From the NCBI GenBank assembly GCA_965243285.1, contig OZ251537.1, positions 2,046,001 through 2,110,000 of the forward strand: a stretch of DNA of 64,000 nt, given 5' to 3'. The stretch's first letter is position 1; every line of letters begins with the position of its first letter. The notes beneath the pieces were generated by a model that saw only the letters and a list, made by a program, of their open reading frames with translations, was not told where the DNA came from and did no database searches. Below are positions 18,701 through 26,108 of this stretch, piece by piece. This DNA comes from JAHRAW01 sp965243285. Its GTDB lineage: Bacteria; Pseudomonadota; Gammaproteobacteria; Arenicellales; Poriferihabitantaceae. A program made the position numbers and the translations under genes.

Positions 18701-19137
18701 GTGGTGCGTTAAAATCTGGTGTACCTGTGCTGGCGCCTGATTTGGATGAAATTGATCGCTTGGAATATGGGGTGGATTTTGAGGAACTGATTATTACTTG
18801 GATTAGGCGGGAAAACTTTAGCGCTCGGCGCACGCCAGTCAGCCATGATTATGGCGCTGACATTATTGTAAAAAATCGTGATACTAAAAAATCCGCCATC
18901 ATTCAATGTAAACATCGTGCAGACAAAACTAAAAACATTTCAGATGATGCCGCGTGTGAAGTGCTCACTGCGACCAAGCATTATGGTTTAATAAACCCCG
19001 CACTATTGGTGGTGACCAATGCAGAATCAGCCACTGAAAAGTGTCGGGTAAAATGCCGCGATGAGAATATTATTCTGGTGCTTCGCGATGATTTGGCGAG
19101 GTTTGGTGAAATCTTAAATCAAAACACAAAGACATGA
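15775..19137 (+). CDS. zorD: Zorya ZorD (SNF2 helicase with C-terminal Mrr-like nuclease domain)
   Basis: ZorD is the effector helicase/nuclease of type I Zorya, thought to degrade invading DNA once ZorAB senses it. Of 1120 aa, about 1-480 are a variable N-terminal region. The SNF2 core follows with Walker A MADDMGLGKT at about 508, motif II DELQKAKN at about 630, VGLTGTPVENSLADLW, and helicase C motifs (GGVGLTL, WWNPAVEDQCTDRAYRIGQ). Residues about 985-1110 form a restriction-endonuclease-like domain, with GADIIV then IIQCKH about 15 residues later, matching the D...QxK pattern of Mrr/PD-(D/E)XK nucleases. It overlaps zorC and, by 4 bases, the following caiD-like gene. Confidence 0.93.
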   Translation: MMNFKIQLQDDGVLLRLSEQTKKLLTTQENQIGVECWDKLSAFHHIEALGVLRAAEEESSKCRVLADGYGYHLSFEFVSSLEDVHARALNLPATFPYQIQIKTSSNIGSPNFAVRWQAFGKGRHLIVQKIGCFLNLGEMQYRLPSDILKIITCIDDYNNLLQSDFEIKTKFVAELKSILPLSPSKEVGFEGELETISLQHASAFSLQITGDKNSINFNPILFHKSALEKILETSELLDEKEQILSPNDARNFSAAFKNANQVNATYLLGSSNYIYIDASLKSALDVVLTASKLSKEKRIEFAKAPQKYIRAKFGKNLDDLSDIDIEIESQLIDQLFIETKQFSDRVIEVGIWKMPDLPWLKTEPSEWLADNYSFWIQGKIVCFPVMDLEKVITKVKKAKQNNAHFCEIGGEQVTPSCDLINSLTDLSPIMPNVKEPKPITYTSSDRIVLLTKENFENLEYYKNIECRVEKLTSNPPRCLSSSTTLKVHQQLGVEWLVETYNRGLPGVLMADDMGLGKTLQALVFLAIMVEAGKTDFGTPILIVAPVSLLKNWQEEHEKHLAAHGLGRFGKLYGNGLKQFKMGSGRDIETGEAALDAEKIKRCDWLLTTYETLRDYQVSFGQVEFSCVIFDELQKAKNPRSLISKGAKVLNAEFSVGLTGTPVENSLADLWTIMDILRPGRLGDLKTFLGKYPTPKNENDQESINKLTHLSKQLLEKSTNAPAPILRRMKADLKNNELPEKIIVHSSETTEMMPEIQENAYAAVSNRLNGGFIKTIDALAQFKTISLHPVSSNNPEQISVDEYIKASARLKVTFAILDEIQKRNEKVLLFIERRSLQPILASIIKQKYNLNTQPLIINGLISGDARQKKVNAFQKRRDGFDAMIISPKAGGVGLTLTAANNVIHVERWWNPAVEDQCTDRAYRIGQTNRVRVYTPIARSESFGNKSFDCVLDELLNKKRSLASGIFMPTVIEHGAFGGALKSGVPVLAPDLDEIDRLEYGVDFEELIITWIRRENFSARRTPVSHDYGADIIVKNRDTKKSAIIQCKHRADKTKNISDDAACEVLTATKHYGLINPALLVVTNAESATEKCRVKCRDENIILVLRDDLARFGEILNQNTKT

Positions 19138-19940
19138 ACAATCCAGCAGACATGAACAATCAAGCGATTAGTACGGAGGCGCGGGATGGGGTTTTAGAGG
19201 TCACGCTGAATCGTCCCAAAGCCAATGCTATCGATGTGCATACGAGTCGGGAGATGGGGCGGGTGTTTGCGGAGTTTCGTGATGATGCGGCGTTGCGGGT
19301 GGCGATTATTACCGGCGCCGGCGGTAAATTTTTTTGCGCCGGGTGGGATTTGAAAGCGGCCGCGGCGCAAACTGAGGCCGCGGATGCGGATTTCGGCGTC
19401 GGCGGGTTCGGCGGGCTGCAAGAGTTGGCGGATTTGAATAAACCGGTCATCGCGGCGGTCAATGGCATCGCGTGCGGCGGCGGCATGGAGTGGGCGCTGT
19501 CGGCCGACCTCATCATCGCCGCCGAGCACGCCAGTTTCGCGCTGCCGGAGAGCACCGCCGGCACTATCGCCGATGCCGCCACCATCAAACTGCCCAAGCG
19601 CATCCCCTATCACATCGCCATGGATATGTTGTTTACCGGGCGCTGGATGGCGGCCGATGAGGCGCAGCAGCGCGGTTTGGTGAACGAGGTGGTATCGGCG
19701 GCGGAATTATTACCGCGGGCGCGGGAGTTGGCGCAGTTGTTGGCGGCCGGCCCGCCGCTGGTGTTCGCCGCCATCAAGGAATGCCTGCGGCTGACGGAGC
19801 ATATGCCCACCGAGCAAGCCTTTGCCTTGCTGCACAGCAAAACGCCGCCGACCATAAAGACGCTGTATGAGAGTGAAGATACGCTGGAGGGCGCGCGCGC
19901 CTTTAGCGAAAAACGCCGACCGGTTTGGAAGGGGCGGTGA
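19134..19940 (+). CDS. caiD: Carnitinyl-CoA dehydratase-like enoyl-CoA hydratase
   Basis: This crotonase-fold enzyme most resembles CaiD, which interconverts crotonobetainyl-CoA and carnitinyl-CoA. It is 268 aa. CaiD-like stretches include LNRPKANAIDVHTSREMG, VAIITGAGGKFFCAGWDLKA, ADFGVGGFGGLQ, KPVIAAVNGIACGGGMEWAL and the C-terminal FSEKRRPVWKGR. The oxyanion-hole Gly residues and the Glu in MEWALSADL are retained. The nominal start overlaps the zorD stop; an in-frame ATG at 19152 is equally likely because the two starts lie in an 18-bp tandem duplication (GACATGAACAATC). The GC-rich composition differs from Zorya, so it belongs to the metabolic neighbourhood. Acting on other enoyl-CoAs cannot be excluded. 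Confidence 0.85.
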   Translation: MNNPADMNNQAISTEARDGVLEVTLNRPKANAIDVHTSREMGRVFAEFRDDAALRVAIITGAGGKFFCAGWDLKAAAAQTEAADADFGVGGFGGLQELADLNKPVIAAVNGIACGGGMEWALSADLIIAAEHASFALPESTAGTIADAATIKLPKRIPYHIAMDMLFTGRWMAADEAQQRGLVNEVVSAAELLPRARELAQLLAAGPPLVFAAIKECLRLTEHMPTEQAFALLHSKTPPTIKTLYESEDTLEGARAFSEKRRPVWKGR

Positions 19941-20112
19941 GGGGGGTGTTTTCCGCGAAGGGGGTGGCGTGATTCGCGTATGGGTTTTGGGTATTGATTT
20001 CCAATTCACGCATTAATTCCAGCATGAACTTCAAGTTTATGTACATATATATGTTCATATATATGCACGCTGCCGGGTTATATTTCACCGTGCGCTGATT
20101 TATATTGTGGGG
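19941..20112. other. AT-rich intergenic spacer
   Basis: A 172-bp spacer with alternating ATGTACATATATATGTTCATATATATGCAC-type sequence around 20038-20070, of which shorter relatives occur near 37405-37460 and 53380-53410. No gene is seen. It likely holds the promoter of the DddP-like gene. Confidence 0.35.
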
Positions 20113-21411
20113 ATGAATCTTATCCCCAGCAAATTGTTTGCAGCCCACCTAATCAACGCCATCGAATCCACCATGCACATATCCGCTGCTAACATCCAAG
20201 CCCGCCAGCATGGGGCGATGGAATATAGCCAGCCGCCCACCGATTTAGACGCCGTGCGGCGCTATCGAGTGGAGCGCGTGCGGCAGCAATTGAAGGCGCG
20301 CGAGTACGCCGGCGCGTTGTTGTTCGACCAAATCAATTGTCGTTATGCTTGCGACGCCACCAACATGCAAGTGTGGTGTTCGCATTATGAAACGCGATGC
20401 GTTTTTGTGGCCGCCGATGGCCCCATGATTTTATTTGACTATGGCAACTATCCGCACCTCGCCGAAGGCATTTCCACCATTGACGAATATCGCGTGCATA
20501 ACGCCTTTTATTATTTTTCCGCCGGCTCGCGCGCGGCCGAAAAGGCGGCGAAATTCGCCGAGGTTATCGCCGATTTAATGGTCGCGCATGGCGGCGGCAA
20601 TTCGCGTTTGGCGGTGGATAGATTATCCGATATAGGTTGCGCCGCCTTGCGCAAACGCGGGCTGTCGATTCATGATGGGCAGGCGGTGTTAGAGCACGCG
20701 CGCGCGGTGAAATCGGATGGCGAGTTGGCGTTGATGCAAAAATCCATCGCGGTATGCGAGACCGGCGTGCGTCGCATGCGCGAAGCCACGGCGCCGGGCA
20801 TGACCGAAAACGCGCTGTGGGCGCTGCTGCACCACGCCAACATCGAGCACGGCGGCGAGTGGCTCGAGACCCGCCTGCTGTCTTCCGGGGCGCGCACCTT
20901 TCCATGGTTTCGCGAATCCTCCATGCGGCGACTCGAAGCCGGCGACATGGTCTGCCTCGACACCGACCTCATCGGCCCCTACGGCTATTGCGCCGATATG
21001 TCGCGCTCGTGGATGTGCGGCGATGCGCCACCGAGCGATGCACAAAAGCGCCTATACGCGCTCGCCCATGCGCAGATCGAATACAACAAATCGATATTAA
21101 AAGCCGGCCTGAGTTTTCGCGAAATAGCGCAAAAAGCATGGCAAATCCCCGATGAATTTATCGACCATCGCTACTCAGTGCTTATCCATGGCGTCGGCCT
21201 AGCGGACGAATATCCGAGCATTCAGCACGCCTGCGATTTCGCCGCCCGCGGTTATGACGGCGTCACGCAAGAGAACATGACGCTGTGCGTGGAATCCTAC
21301 ATCGGCTCGACAAAAACCGGCCAAGGCGTAAAATTAGAGGAGCAAGTGGTGCTTACCGCCGATGGCATCCGCCAACTCACCACCGACCCGCTGGAAACCG
21401 ATTGGCTATAA
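20113..21411 (+). CDS. M24-family enzyme resembling DMSP lyase DddP
   Basis: This protein has the pita-bread fold of M24 peptidases (Xaa-Pro aminopeptidase/creatinase). It resembles DddP, the M24 member that cleaves dimethylsulfoniopropionate to DMS and acrylate. DddP-like features include NCRYACDATNMQVWC near the N-terminus, TRLLSSGARTFPWF, the paired Asp in CLDTDLIGPYGYCADMSRSW, the His in HGVGLADEYP, and Glu in CVESYIG and VKLEEQVV. These six fit the metal-ligand set. It is not the ordinary PepP, which is present elsewhere. Several starts are possible (GTG 20107, ATG 20113, ATG 20173). The alternative is a peptidase or a different osmolyte lyase; I assign DddP-like with moderate confidence. 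Confidence 0.65.
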   Translation: MNLIPSKLFAAHLINAIESTMHISAANIQARQHGAMEYSQPPTDLDAVRRYRVERVRQQLKAREYAGALLFDQINCRYACDATNMQVWCSHYETRCVFVAADGPMILFDYGNYPHLAEGISTIDEYRVHNAFYYFSAGSRAAEKAAKFAEVIADLMVAHGGGNSRLAVDRLSDIGCAALRKRGLSIHDGQAVLEHARAVKSDGELALMQKSIAVCETGVRRMREATAPGMTENALWALLHHANIEHGGEWLETRLLSSGARTFPWFRESSMRRLEAGDMVCLDTDLIGPYGYCADMSRSWMCGDAPPSDAQKRLYALAHAQIEYNKSILKAGLSFREIAQKAWQIPDEFIDHRYSVLIHGVGLADEYPSIQHACDFAARGYDGVTQENMTLCVESYIGSTKTGQGVKLEEQVVLTADGIRQLTTDPLETDWL

Positions 21412-21415
21412 TTCG

Positions 21416-21988
21416 ATGGTGATGTCGATGTCGATGGATTCGGCGGCGCTAGCGGTGAACATGTATATGAGCAAGCTCGAAGTCATCATCGCCGACCCGC
21501 GTAGCGCGCCGATTCAAGCACTGCTGGAGCGCCTCGATGATTACCAGCGTGCGCTGTATCCCGATGCCAGCAATTATTTGGATTCCGCGACCACCTTAGC
21601 CGCCGCGTATGTGCATTTTGTCGCCGCCTACCGCGATAATCGCGTGCTTGGTTGCGGCGCCGTTAAGCGCATGTGCGCCGATGATGTGGATGTTAATGTC
21701 GAGGTTGATGTCGATAGCGGCGCGCCGCAAAAATCAGCGCCTCCGTACGGCGAAATCAAACGCATGTATGTGCAATCCGCGGCGCGCGGTCGGGGCGTGG
21801 CGCAAGCCATCATGGCGAATTTAGAACACCACGCGCGCCAGCACAAAATCAACACCATGCGCCTCGAAACCGGCACCCTGCAGCCGGCGGCGTTAGCGTT
21901 GTACACCGCCTTAGGCTATCACCGCCGCGGCCCCTTCGGCGCTTATGCGGATGACCCATGGTCGATCTTTATGGAGAAAACACTCTGA
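21416..21988 (+). CDS. GNAT-family N-acetyltransferase
   Basis: This acyltransferase has the Gcn5-related fold. The acetyl-CoA-binding motif is visible in IKRMYVQSAARGRGVAQAIM (R/QxxGxG/A loop), followed by TMRLETGTLQPAALALY and GYHRRGPFGAY, typical of small-molecule GNATs. Starts at 21416 or 21467 (MSKLEVIIADP) are plausible; the latter gives 173 aa and begins just before the fold. A Val/Asp run (VDVNVEVDVDSG) encoded by GATGTxGAT-type words at 21683-21717 interrupts the domain before the CoA loop and looks like a microsatellite expansion. It follows the DddP-like gene by 4 bases, so they are probably co-transcribed. Substrate unknown. Confidence 0.82.
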   Translation: MVMSMSMDSAALAVNMYMSKLEVIIADPRSAPIQALLERLDDYQRALYPDASNYLDSATTLAAAYVHFVAAYRDNRVLGCGAVKRMCADDVDVNVEVDVDSGAPQKSAPPYGEIKRMYVQSAARGRGVAQAIMANLEHHARQHKINTMRLETGTLQPAALALYTALGYHRRGPFGAYADDPWSIFMEKTL

Positions 21989-22120
21989 TCGAATCCGGCC
22001 AATGTTTATCAACCCTATTTTTTCGCTACGGGTTTTGGATTTTTATTTTCAATATCGATTAAAAAGTCAGGCGATAAATTTATCGCTAAAAAAATTTCAA
22101 TAATACAAATTAAAAATAGG
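21989..22120. other. Short intergenic with perfect 16-bp palindrome
   Basis: It contains the perfect palindrome GCGATAAATTTATCGC at 22071-22086, just upstream of the GMC oxidoreductase gene. It could be an operator, or a weak terminator stem for minus-strand transcripts (followed by CTGACTTTTT on that strand). No other feature is evident. Confidence 0.4.
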
Positions 22121-23785
22121 ATGAAAACAACACCTGCCGAATGGGATTACATCATCATCGGCGCCGGCTCGGCGGGTTGCGTGTTGGCGAATCGATTGAG
22201 CGAAGAGGGCGGCAGGCGCATTTTGTTACTCGAATACGGCGGCAGCGACCGCAGTATTTTCATTCAAATGCCGACCGCGCTATCCATACCGATGAACACC
22301 CACCGCTTCGCCTGGCAATTTTATTCAGAGCCCGAGCCGTGGCTGAACAACCGCCGCATGCACTGCCCGCGCGGCAAAGTGTTGGGCGGCTCATCGTCGA
22401 TAAACGGCATGGTGTATGCGCGCGGCCACGCTTGGGATTTTGACCAATGGGCGCAAAGCGGCGCCGCCGGCTGGGATTATCGCCACTGCCTGCCGTACTT
22501 CAAGCGCGCCGAAGATTGGACTTTCGGCGGCGATGACTATCGCGCCGAAGGCGGGCCGCTCGGGGTTTGCAACGGCAACAACATGCGCAACCCCTTATAT
22601 CGCGCCTTTATCGAGGCCGGCGTCGAGGCCGGTTATGCGCGCAGCGCCGATTACAACGGCCGCCGCCAAGAGGGTTTTGACCGCATGCATATGACGGTGC
22701 GCGACGGCGCGCGCTGCTCCACCGCCGGCGCGTATTTGAAGCCAGCGCGGCGCCGCGCCAATTTAAAAGTGCAAACCGGCGCGCTCATGCATCGCATTTT
22801 ATTGCGCGATAAAAAAGCCACTGGTGTCGAATACAGTTTGGGCGATAAAAAAATGACCGCCACGGCGCGCCGCGAAATTATTATCTGCGCCGGCGCCATC
22901 GGCTCGCCGCAATTGTTGCAGCGCTCCGGTATCGGGCCGGCGGCGGTATTGCAAAATGCCGGCATCGATGTGGCGCATGATTTGCCTGGGGTAGGGGAAA
23001 ATTTACAAGACCACCTCGAGTTTTATTTTCAATTTCGTTGCCGACTGCCCATCACCTTAAATAGTCAACTCAACTGGTGGCGCAAATTTTTAATCGGCGC
23101 GCGTTGGAGTTTATTCAAAAGCGGATTAGGCGCCACCAATCATTTTGAATCTTGCGCTTTTATCCGCTCGCGCGCCGGGCTAAAAGCGCCGGATATTCAA
23201 TATCACTTTTTGCCCGGAGCCATGCGCTATGACGGCCAGGCGGCCTTTGATGGGCATGGTTTTCAGGTGCATGTGGGCCACAACAAGCCGCAGAGTCGCG
23301 GTCGCGTGCGCATTAAATCGCCGCGCCCGCTGCATAAACCGTCGATTTTATTCAATTACTTACAAGCCGAAGCCGACCGCGAAGGTTTTCGCCAATGCGT
23401 GCGCCTGACGCGGGAAATCATGGCGCAAAATGCCATGATGCCCTATCGCCGGGCGGAAATTCAGCCCGGGATAAGCGTGCAGAACGATGCCGACATCGAT
23501 GCCTTCGTGCGCGCCTCGGTCGAAAGCGCCTATCATCCCTCATGCACTTGCAAGATGGGCGAAGATGCCATGGCGGTGGTGGATTCATGCACCCGCGTGC
23601 GCGGAATCGATCGCTTGCGGGTGGTGGATTCCTCCATTTTTCCCACCATCACCAATGGCAATCTCAACGCCCCGACCATCATGGTCGCCGAACGCGCCGC
23701 CGACCTGATTAAAGGTAAGGGCATGTTGCCGCCGTGCGATGCGGAAGTGGAACTGGCGACGGATTGGGCTGATCGGCAGCGGTGA
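22121..23785 (+). CDS. GMC-family (choline dehydrogenase-like) oxidoreductase
   Basis: This FAD-dependent glucose-methanol-choline oxidoreductase resembles BetA, which oxidises choline to betaine aldehyde at the membrane. The 554-aa length fits. The FAD-binding motif is YIIIGAGSAGCVLANRLSE at the N-terminus. GMC signatures include GKVLGGSSSINGMVYARG and GAIGSPQLLQRSGIGP. The catalytic region has YHPSCTCKMG and, near the end, VVDSSIFPTITNGNLNAPT. No betaine aldehyde dehydrogenase (betB) or BetI lies nearby, so choline is likely but not certain; other alcohols are possible. Context with sarcosine oxidase and CaiD-like genes supports quaternary-amine use. Confidence 0.85.
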   Translation: MKTTPAEWDYIIIGAGSAGCVLANRLSEEGGRRILLLEYGGSDRSIFIQMPTALSIPMNTHRFAWQFYSEPEPWLNNRRMHCPRGKVLGGSSSINGMVYARGHAWDFDQWAQSGAAGWDYRHCLPYFKRAEDWTFGGDDYRAEGGPLGVCNGNNMRNPLYRAFIEAGVEAGYARSADYNGRRQEGFDRMHMTVRDGARCSTAGAYLKPARRRANLKVQTGALMHRILLRDKKATGVEYSLGDKKMTATARREIIICAGAIGSPQLLQRSGIGPAAVLQNAGIDVAHDLPGVGENLQDHLEFYFQFRCRLPITLNSQLNWWRKFLIGARWSLFKSGLGATNHFESCAFIRSRAGLKAPDIQYHFLPGAMRYDGQAAFDGHGFQVHVGHNKPQSRGRVRIKSPRPLHKPSILFNYLQAEADREGFRQCVRLTREIMAQNAMMPYRRAEIQPGISVQNDADIDAFVRASVESAYHPSCTCKMGEDAMAVVDSCTRVRGIDRLRVVDSSIFPTITNGNLNAPTIMVAERAADLIKGKGMLPPCDAEVELATDWADRQR

Positions 23786-23892
23786 TTGATATAACGAAAT
23801 CGATGTAATTTAATGATGTAATTAAATTGATATATCTAAAATAGGACTTTATATACCTACATATATAAATTTCTAAAATCAAATCGACAACG

Positions 23893-25509
23893 CTATTTAC
23901 CACTTACCGCCTTCACCTCGTGGCGGGCGAATATGCTCGGCAGTTCCTGCAACGCGGTTTTGCCGAGTGGGGTGCGCGGTAATTCATCCACTAAGGCGTA
24001 ACGGGTGATGCGGTTGTGGGCTGAAGTGAGGGCGTTGAAGGCGGCTAACGCGGCGCGTGCATCGGGTATTTGGCAGTCGGCGGCGCTGTGCATGGCGAGC
24101 ACGCACGCCGGCCGCATATCGCATTCCAGCACCCCGGCTTCCTTGATGTTGGGGTCGCGTTCCAGCAGCGTTTCTAATTCCTCGGGGTATATATTTTTGC
24201 CGGCTTCGGTCACGATTAACCGTTTGGCGCGACCGCTCAACACCAGCCGACCGCGCGCATCTAAATGGCCGAGGTCGCCGCTTTTGAACCAGCCGTCTTG
24301 CAATGCGGCGGCGTTTTGCTGGGCGTTTTCATAGCCGAGCATCACATTGGGGCCTTTGATCCAAACTTCGCCGCTGCCTTGGGCATCAGGGCGGTGAATT
24401 TTCACCTGTACATCGGCGATGGGCGGGCCGACGCTCGCTAACGCCGCATCCGAGCCATCGATGTCGGTTTGAATGCAAGTCAGCGGCGCCGTTTCGGTTA
24501 GCCCATAGCCCTGGCGCAGCGGCAGGCCGAGGTCGTGATAGCGGCGGCTGATGCGGTTGTCGAGATGCGAGCCGCCGCTGACCCAGGCGGTGATGTGGCC
24601 GCCGAATTTTTTGCGCAACGGGGCGTTTATGCGCCGCCGCAGCCACATTGGGGCGCGCTTCAACACGCCGCGATAGGCCGCTAATGCCACGCCGCCGGCG
24701 GCGAATTTTTTATCCAGCCCGAGCATGACATTGCGAAACAAACGCGGCACGGCGATGACCACGGAGATTTTTTCGCCTTGTAAGGTCTCCAAAATTTCCG
24801 CCGCCGCTAACGCCTTGGGCGCGACTATGGCGGCGCCGCAATACAGCGGCAACAGCATAGTCCCCAACAATCCCATGGCGTGGGAAAAGGGCAGCAGGGA
24901 GATGAAGCGGTCGTGCGCGCCGAAGCGCTCGATGCGCGCCGCGCAGCGCACATTGGAGGCAAAATTGCCATGCGATAAGCGCACCACTTTGGGCGGCCCG
25001 GCGCTGCCGGAGGTATAGATTCGCGCCGCGAGGTGGTCGGCGCGGGCGGATTCGGGCGTTATCGGGGCGGCATTTTCGCGCCCCACGGCGGCCGCATCGA
25101 TGGATAAATCTATCGCCATCACTGCTCGATAGTCGATGCGGTCGCGCAGCGCTTCATCGATAAGCAGCAGTTTCGGCGCCACCGCTTGTAATTGCCGGGC
25201 GATGTCATACTCGCTATTTTCGCTGTGGATGGGGGCGATATTGGCGCCGATTTTCCACGCCGCTAACGCCGCCACGGTGAATTCGGGCCCGTTGGCGGCC
25301 ATGATGCCGACGGTGTCGCCGCCGCCGATGCGGAGGTCGTGGTGGCGCAGCGCATGGGCCAAGGTCAGCGCGCCATCGCGCAACTGCGCATAGGTCACCA
25401 CCCGCCGCCCTTCGCGCCGGCGGCAAATCCAGGCCGCGCGCGCCTGGTGTTTTCGCAATGCGGGCTGCAACAACAACCACAGATTGTCGAGCTTGTCGGG
25501 GGCGGACAT
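23893..25509 (-). CDS. AMP-forming acyl-CoA synthetase/ligase
   Basis: This ANL-superfamily enzyme activates a carboxylic acid through an acyl-adenylate to acyl-CoA. The 538-aa protein contains the phosphate-binding motif IYTSGSAGPPKVVRLSHGN, the GYGLTETAPL motif, and the hinge WFKSGDLGHLDARGRLVLSGRAKR followed by IYPEELETLLE. The C-terminal lysine domain ends in LPRTPLGKTALQEL with the catalytic Lys. Family resemblance is to long-chain fatty-acid or CaiC-like ligases; substrate is not readable. It is convergent with the GMC gene and monocistronic. The downstream 107 bp hold no clear terminator. Confidence 0.86.
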   Translation of the reverse strand: MSAPDKLDNLWLLLQPALRKHQARAAWICRRREGRRVVTYAQLRDGALTLAHALRHHDLRIGGGDTVGIMAANGPEFTVAALAAWKIGANIAPIHSENSEYDIARQLQAVAPKLLLIDEALRDRIDYRAVMAIDLSIDAAAVGRENAAPITPESARADHLAARIYTSGSAGPPKVVRLSHGNFASNVRCAARIERFGAHDRFISLLPFSHAMGLLGTMLLPLYCGAAIVAPKALAAAEILETLQGEKISVVIAVPRLFRNVMLGLDKKFAAGGVALAAYRGVLKRAPMWLRRRINAPLRKKFGGHITAWVSGGSHLDNRISRRYHDLGLPLRQGYGLTETAPLTCIQTDIDGSDAALASVGPPIADVQVKIHRPDAQGSGEVWIKGPNVMLGYENAQQNAAALQDGWFKSGDLGHLDARGRLVLSGRAKRLIVTEAGKNIYPEELETLLERDPNIKEAGVLECDMRPACVLAMHSAADCQIPDARAALAAFNALTSAHNRITRYALVDELPRTPLGKTALQELPSIFARHEVKAVSGK

Positions 25510-25594
25510 GGGCGTAAATTAGCAAGTTGAGGGGGGTGCGTAAATCTTAAAATCGGCAGGTTATTATGGACCGATAAAATTAGGGCAGGTGGAT

Positions 25595-26090
25595 TTTATA
25601 CAAGATTTATATACCACCTAAAGGGGCTTACTTGATTGTTGTTTTGCGATTGATTTCGGCTTTAGTTTTTGCTCCACCCTGGTTTTCGAGGGGGAGCCAA
25701 AACTGGCGGCTTTTTCGCCAGTTTTGGTGGGGGGACTTTGGCTTTTCGCTTTTGCTTTTCGCTTTTGCTTTTCGCTTTTGCTTTTCGCTTTCGCTTTTGC
25801 TTTTCGCTTTTCGCTTTTCGCTGTTGCTTTTCGCTTTTCGCTGTGGCTTTTCGCTTTTGACTTCGCTTTTGATTTGCTGTTGGTTTTTACTTTCCCCTCA
25901 TTTGGGCTAATGGGTTGAAGATTTAAAGCCAAAATCAAAAAGACCAACCTCAACAGACCCCCCACCAAATCAGGCGATAAGGCTGCCTGATTTGACTCCC
26001 CCCAGATGAAGCACGGGGGGGAGTGAAACGTTAAAAGCCAGAGCCAAAAGCCAAAGCCAAAGCCAAAGCCAAAAGCCAGCCCCCCACCAT
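25595..26090. repeat. Composite repeat region with two hairpin units in opposite orientation
   Basis: Non-coding. Unit 1 (25671-25735, inverted) has stem CCAAAACTGGCG/CGCCAGTTTTGG; unit 2 (25958-26024) has stem AAATCAGGCG/CTGCCTGATTT plus the G-rich second stem. Between them are long CTTTTCG/CTTTTG arrays (25740-25870) and the conserved block CCCTCATTTGGGCTAATGGGTTGAAGATTTAAA (25896-25926), which also recurs at 27175-27205, 33507-33540 and 40866-40900. An AGATTTATATACCACC word near 25603 resembles the family end. No gene is supported in any frame. Confidence 0.78.
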
Positions 26091-26108
26091 ACCCATACCC
26101 AAAAAACC

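Noticed and set aside
11609..19137. ZorA-ZorB as a flagellar stator or ExbBD/TolQR pair
   Set aside because: The long coiled tail on ZorA and the fixed association with an EH-signature protein and an SNF2-Mrr helicase identify type I Zorya; no flagellar or Ton/Tol genes are nearby.
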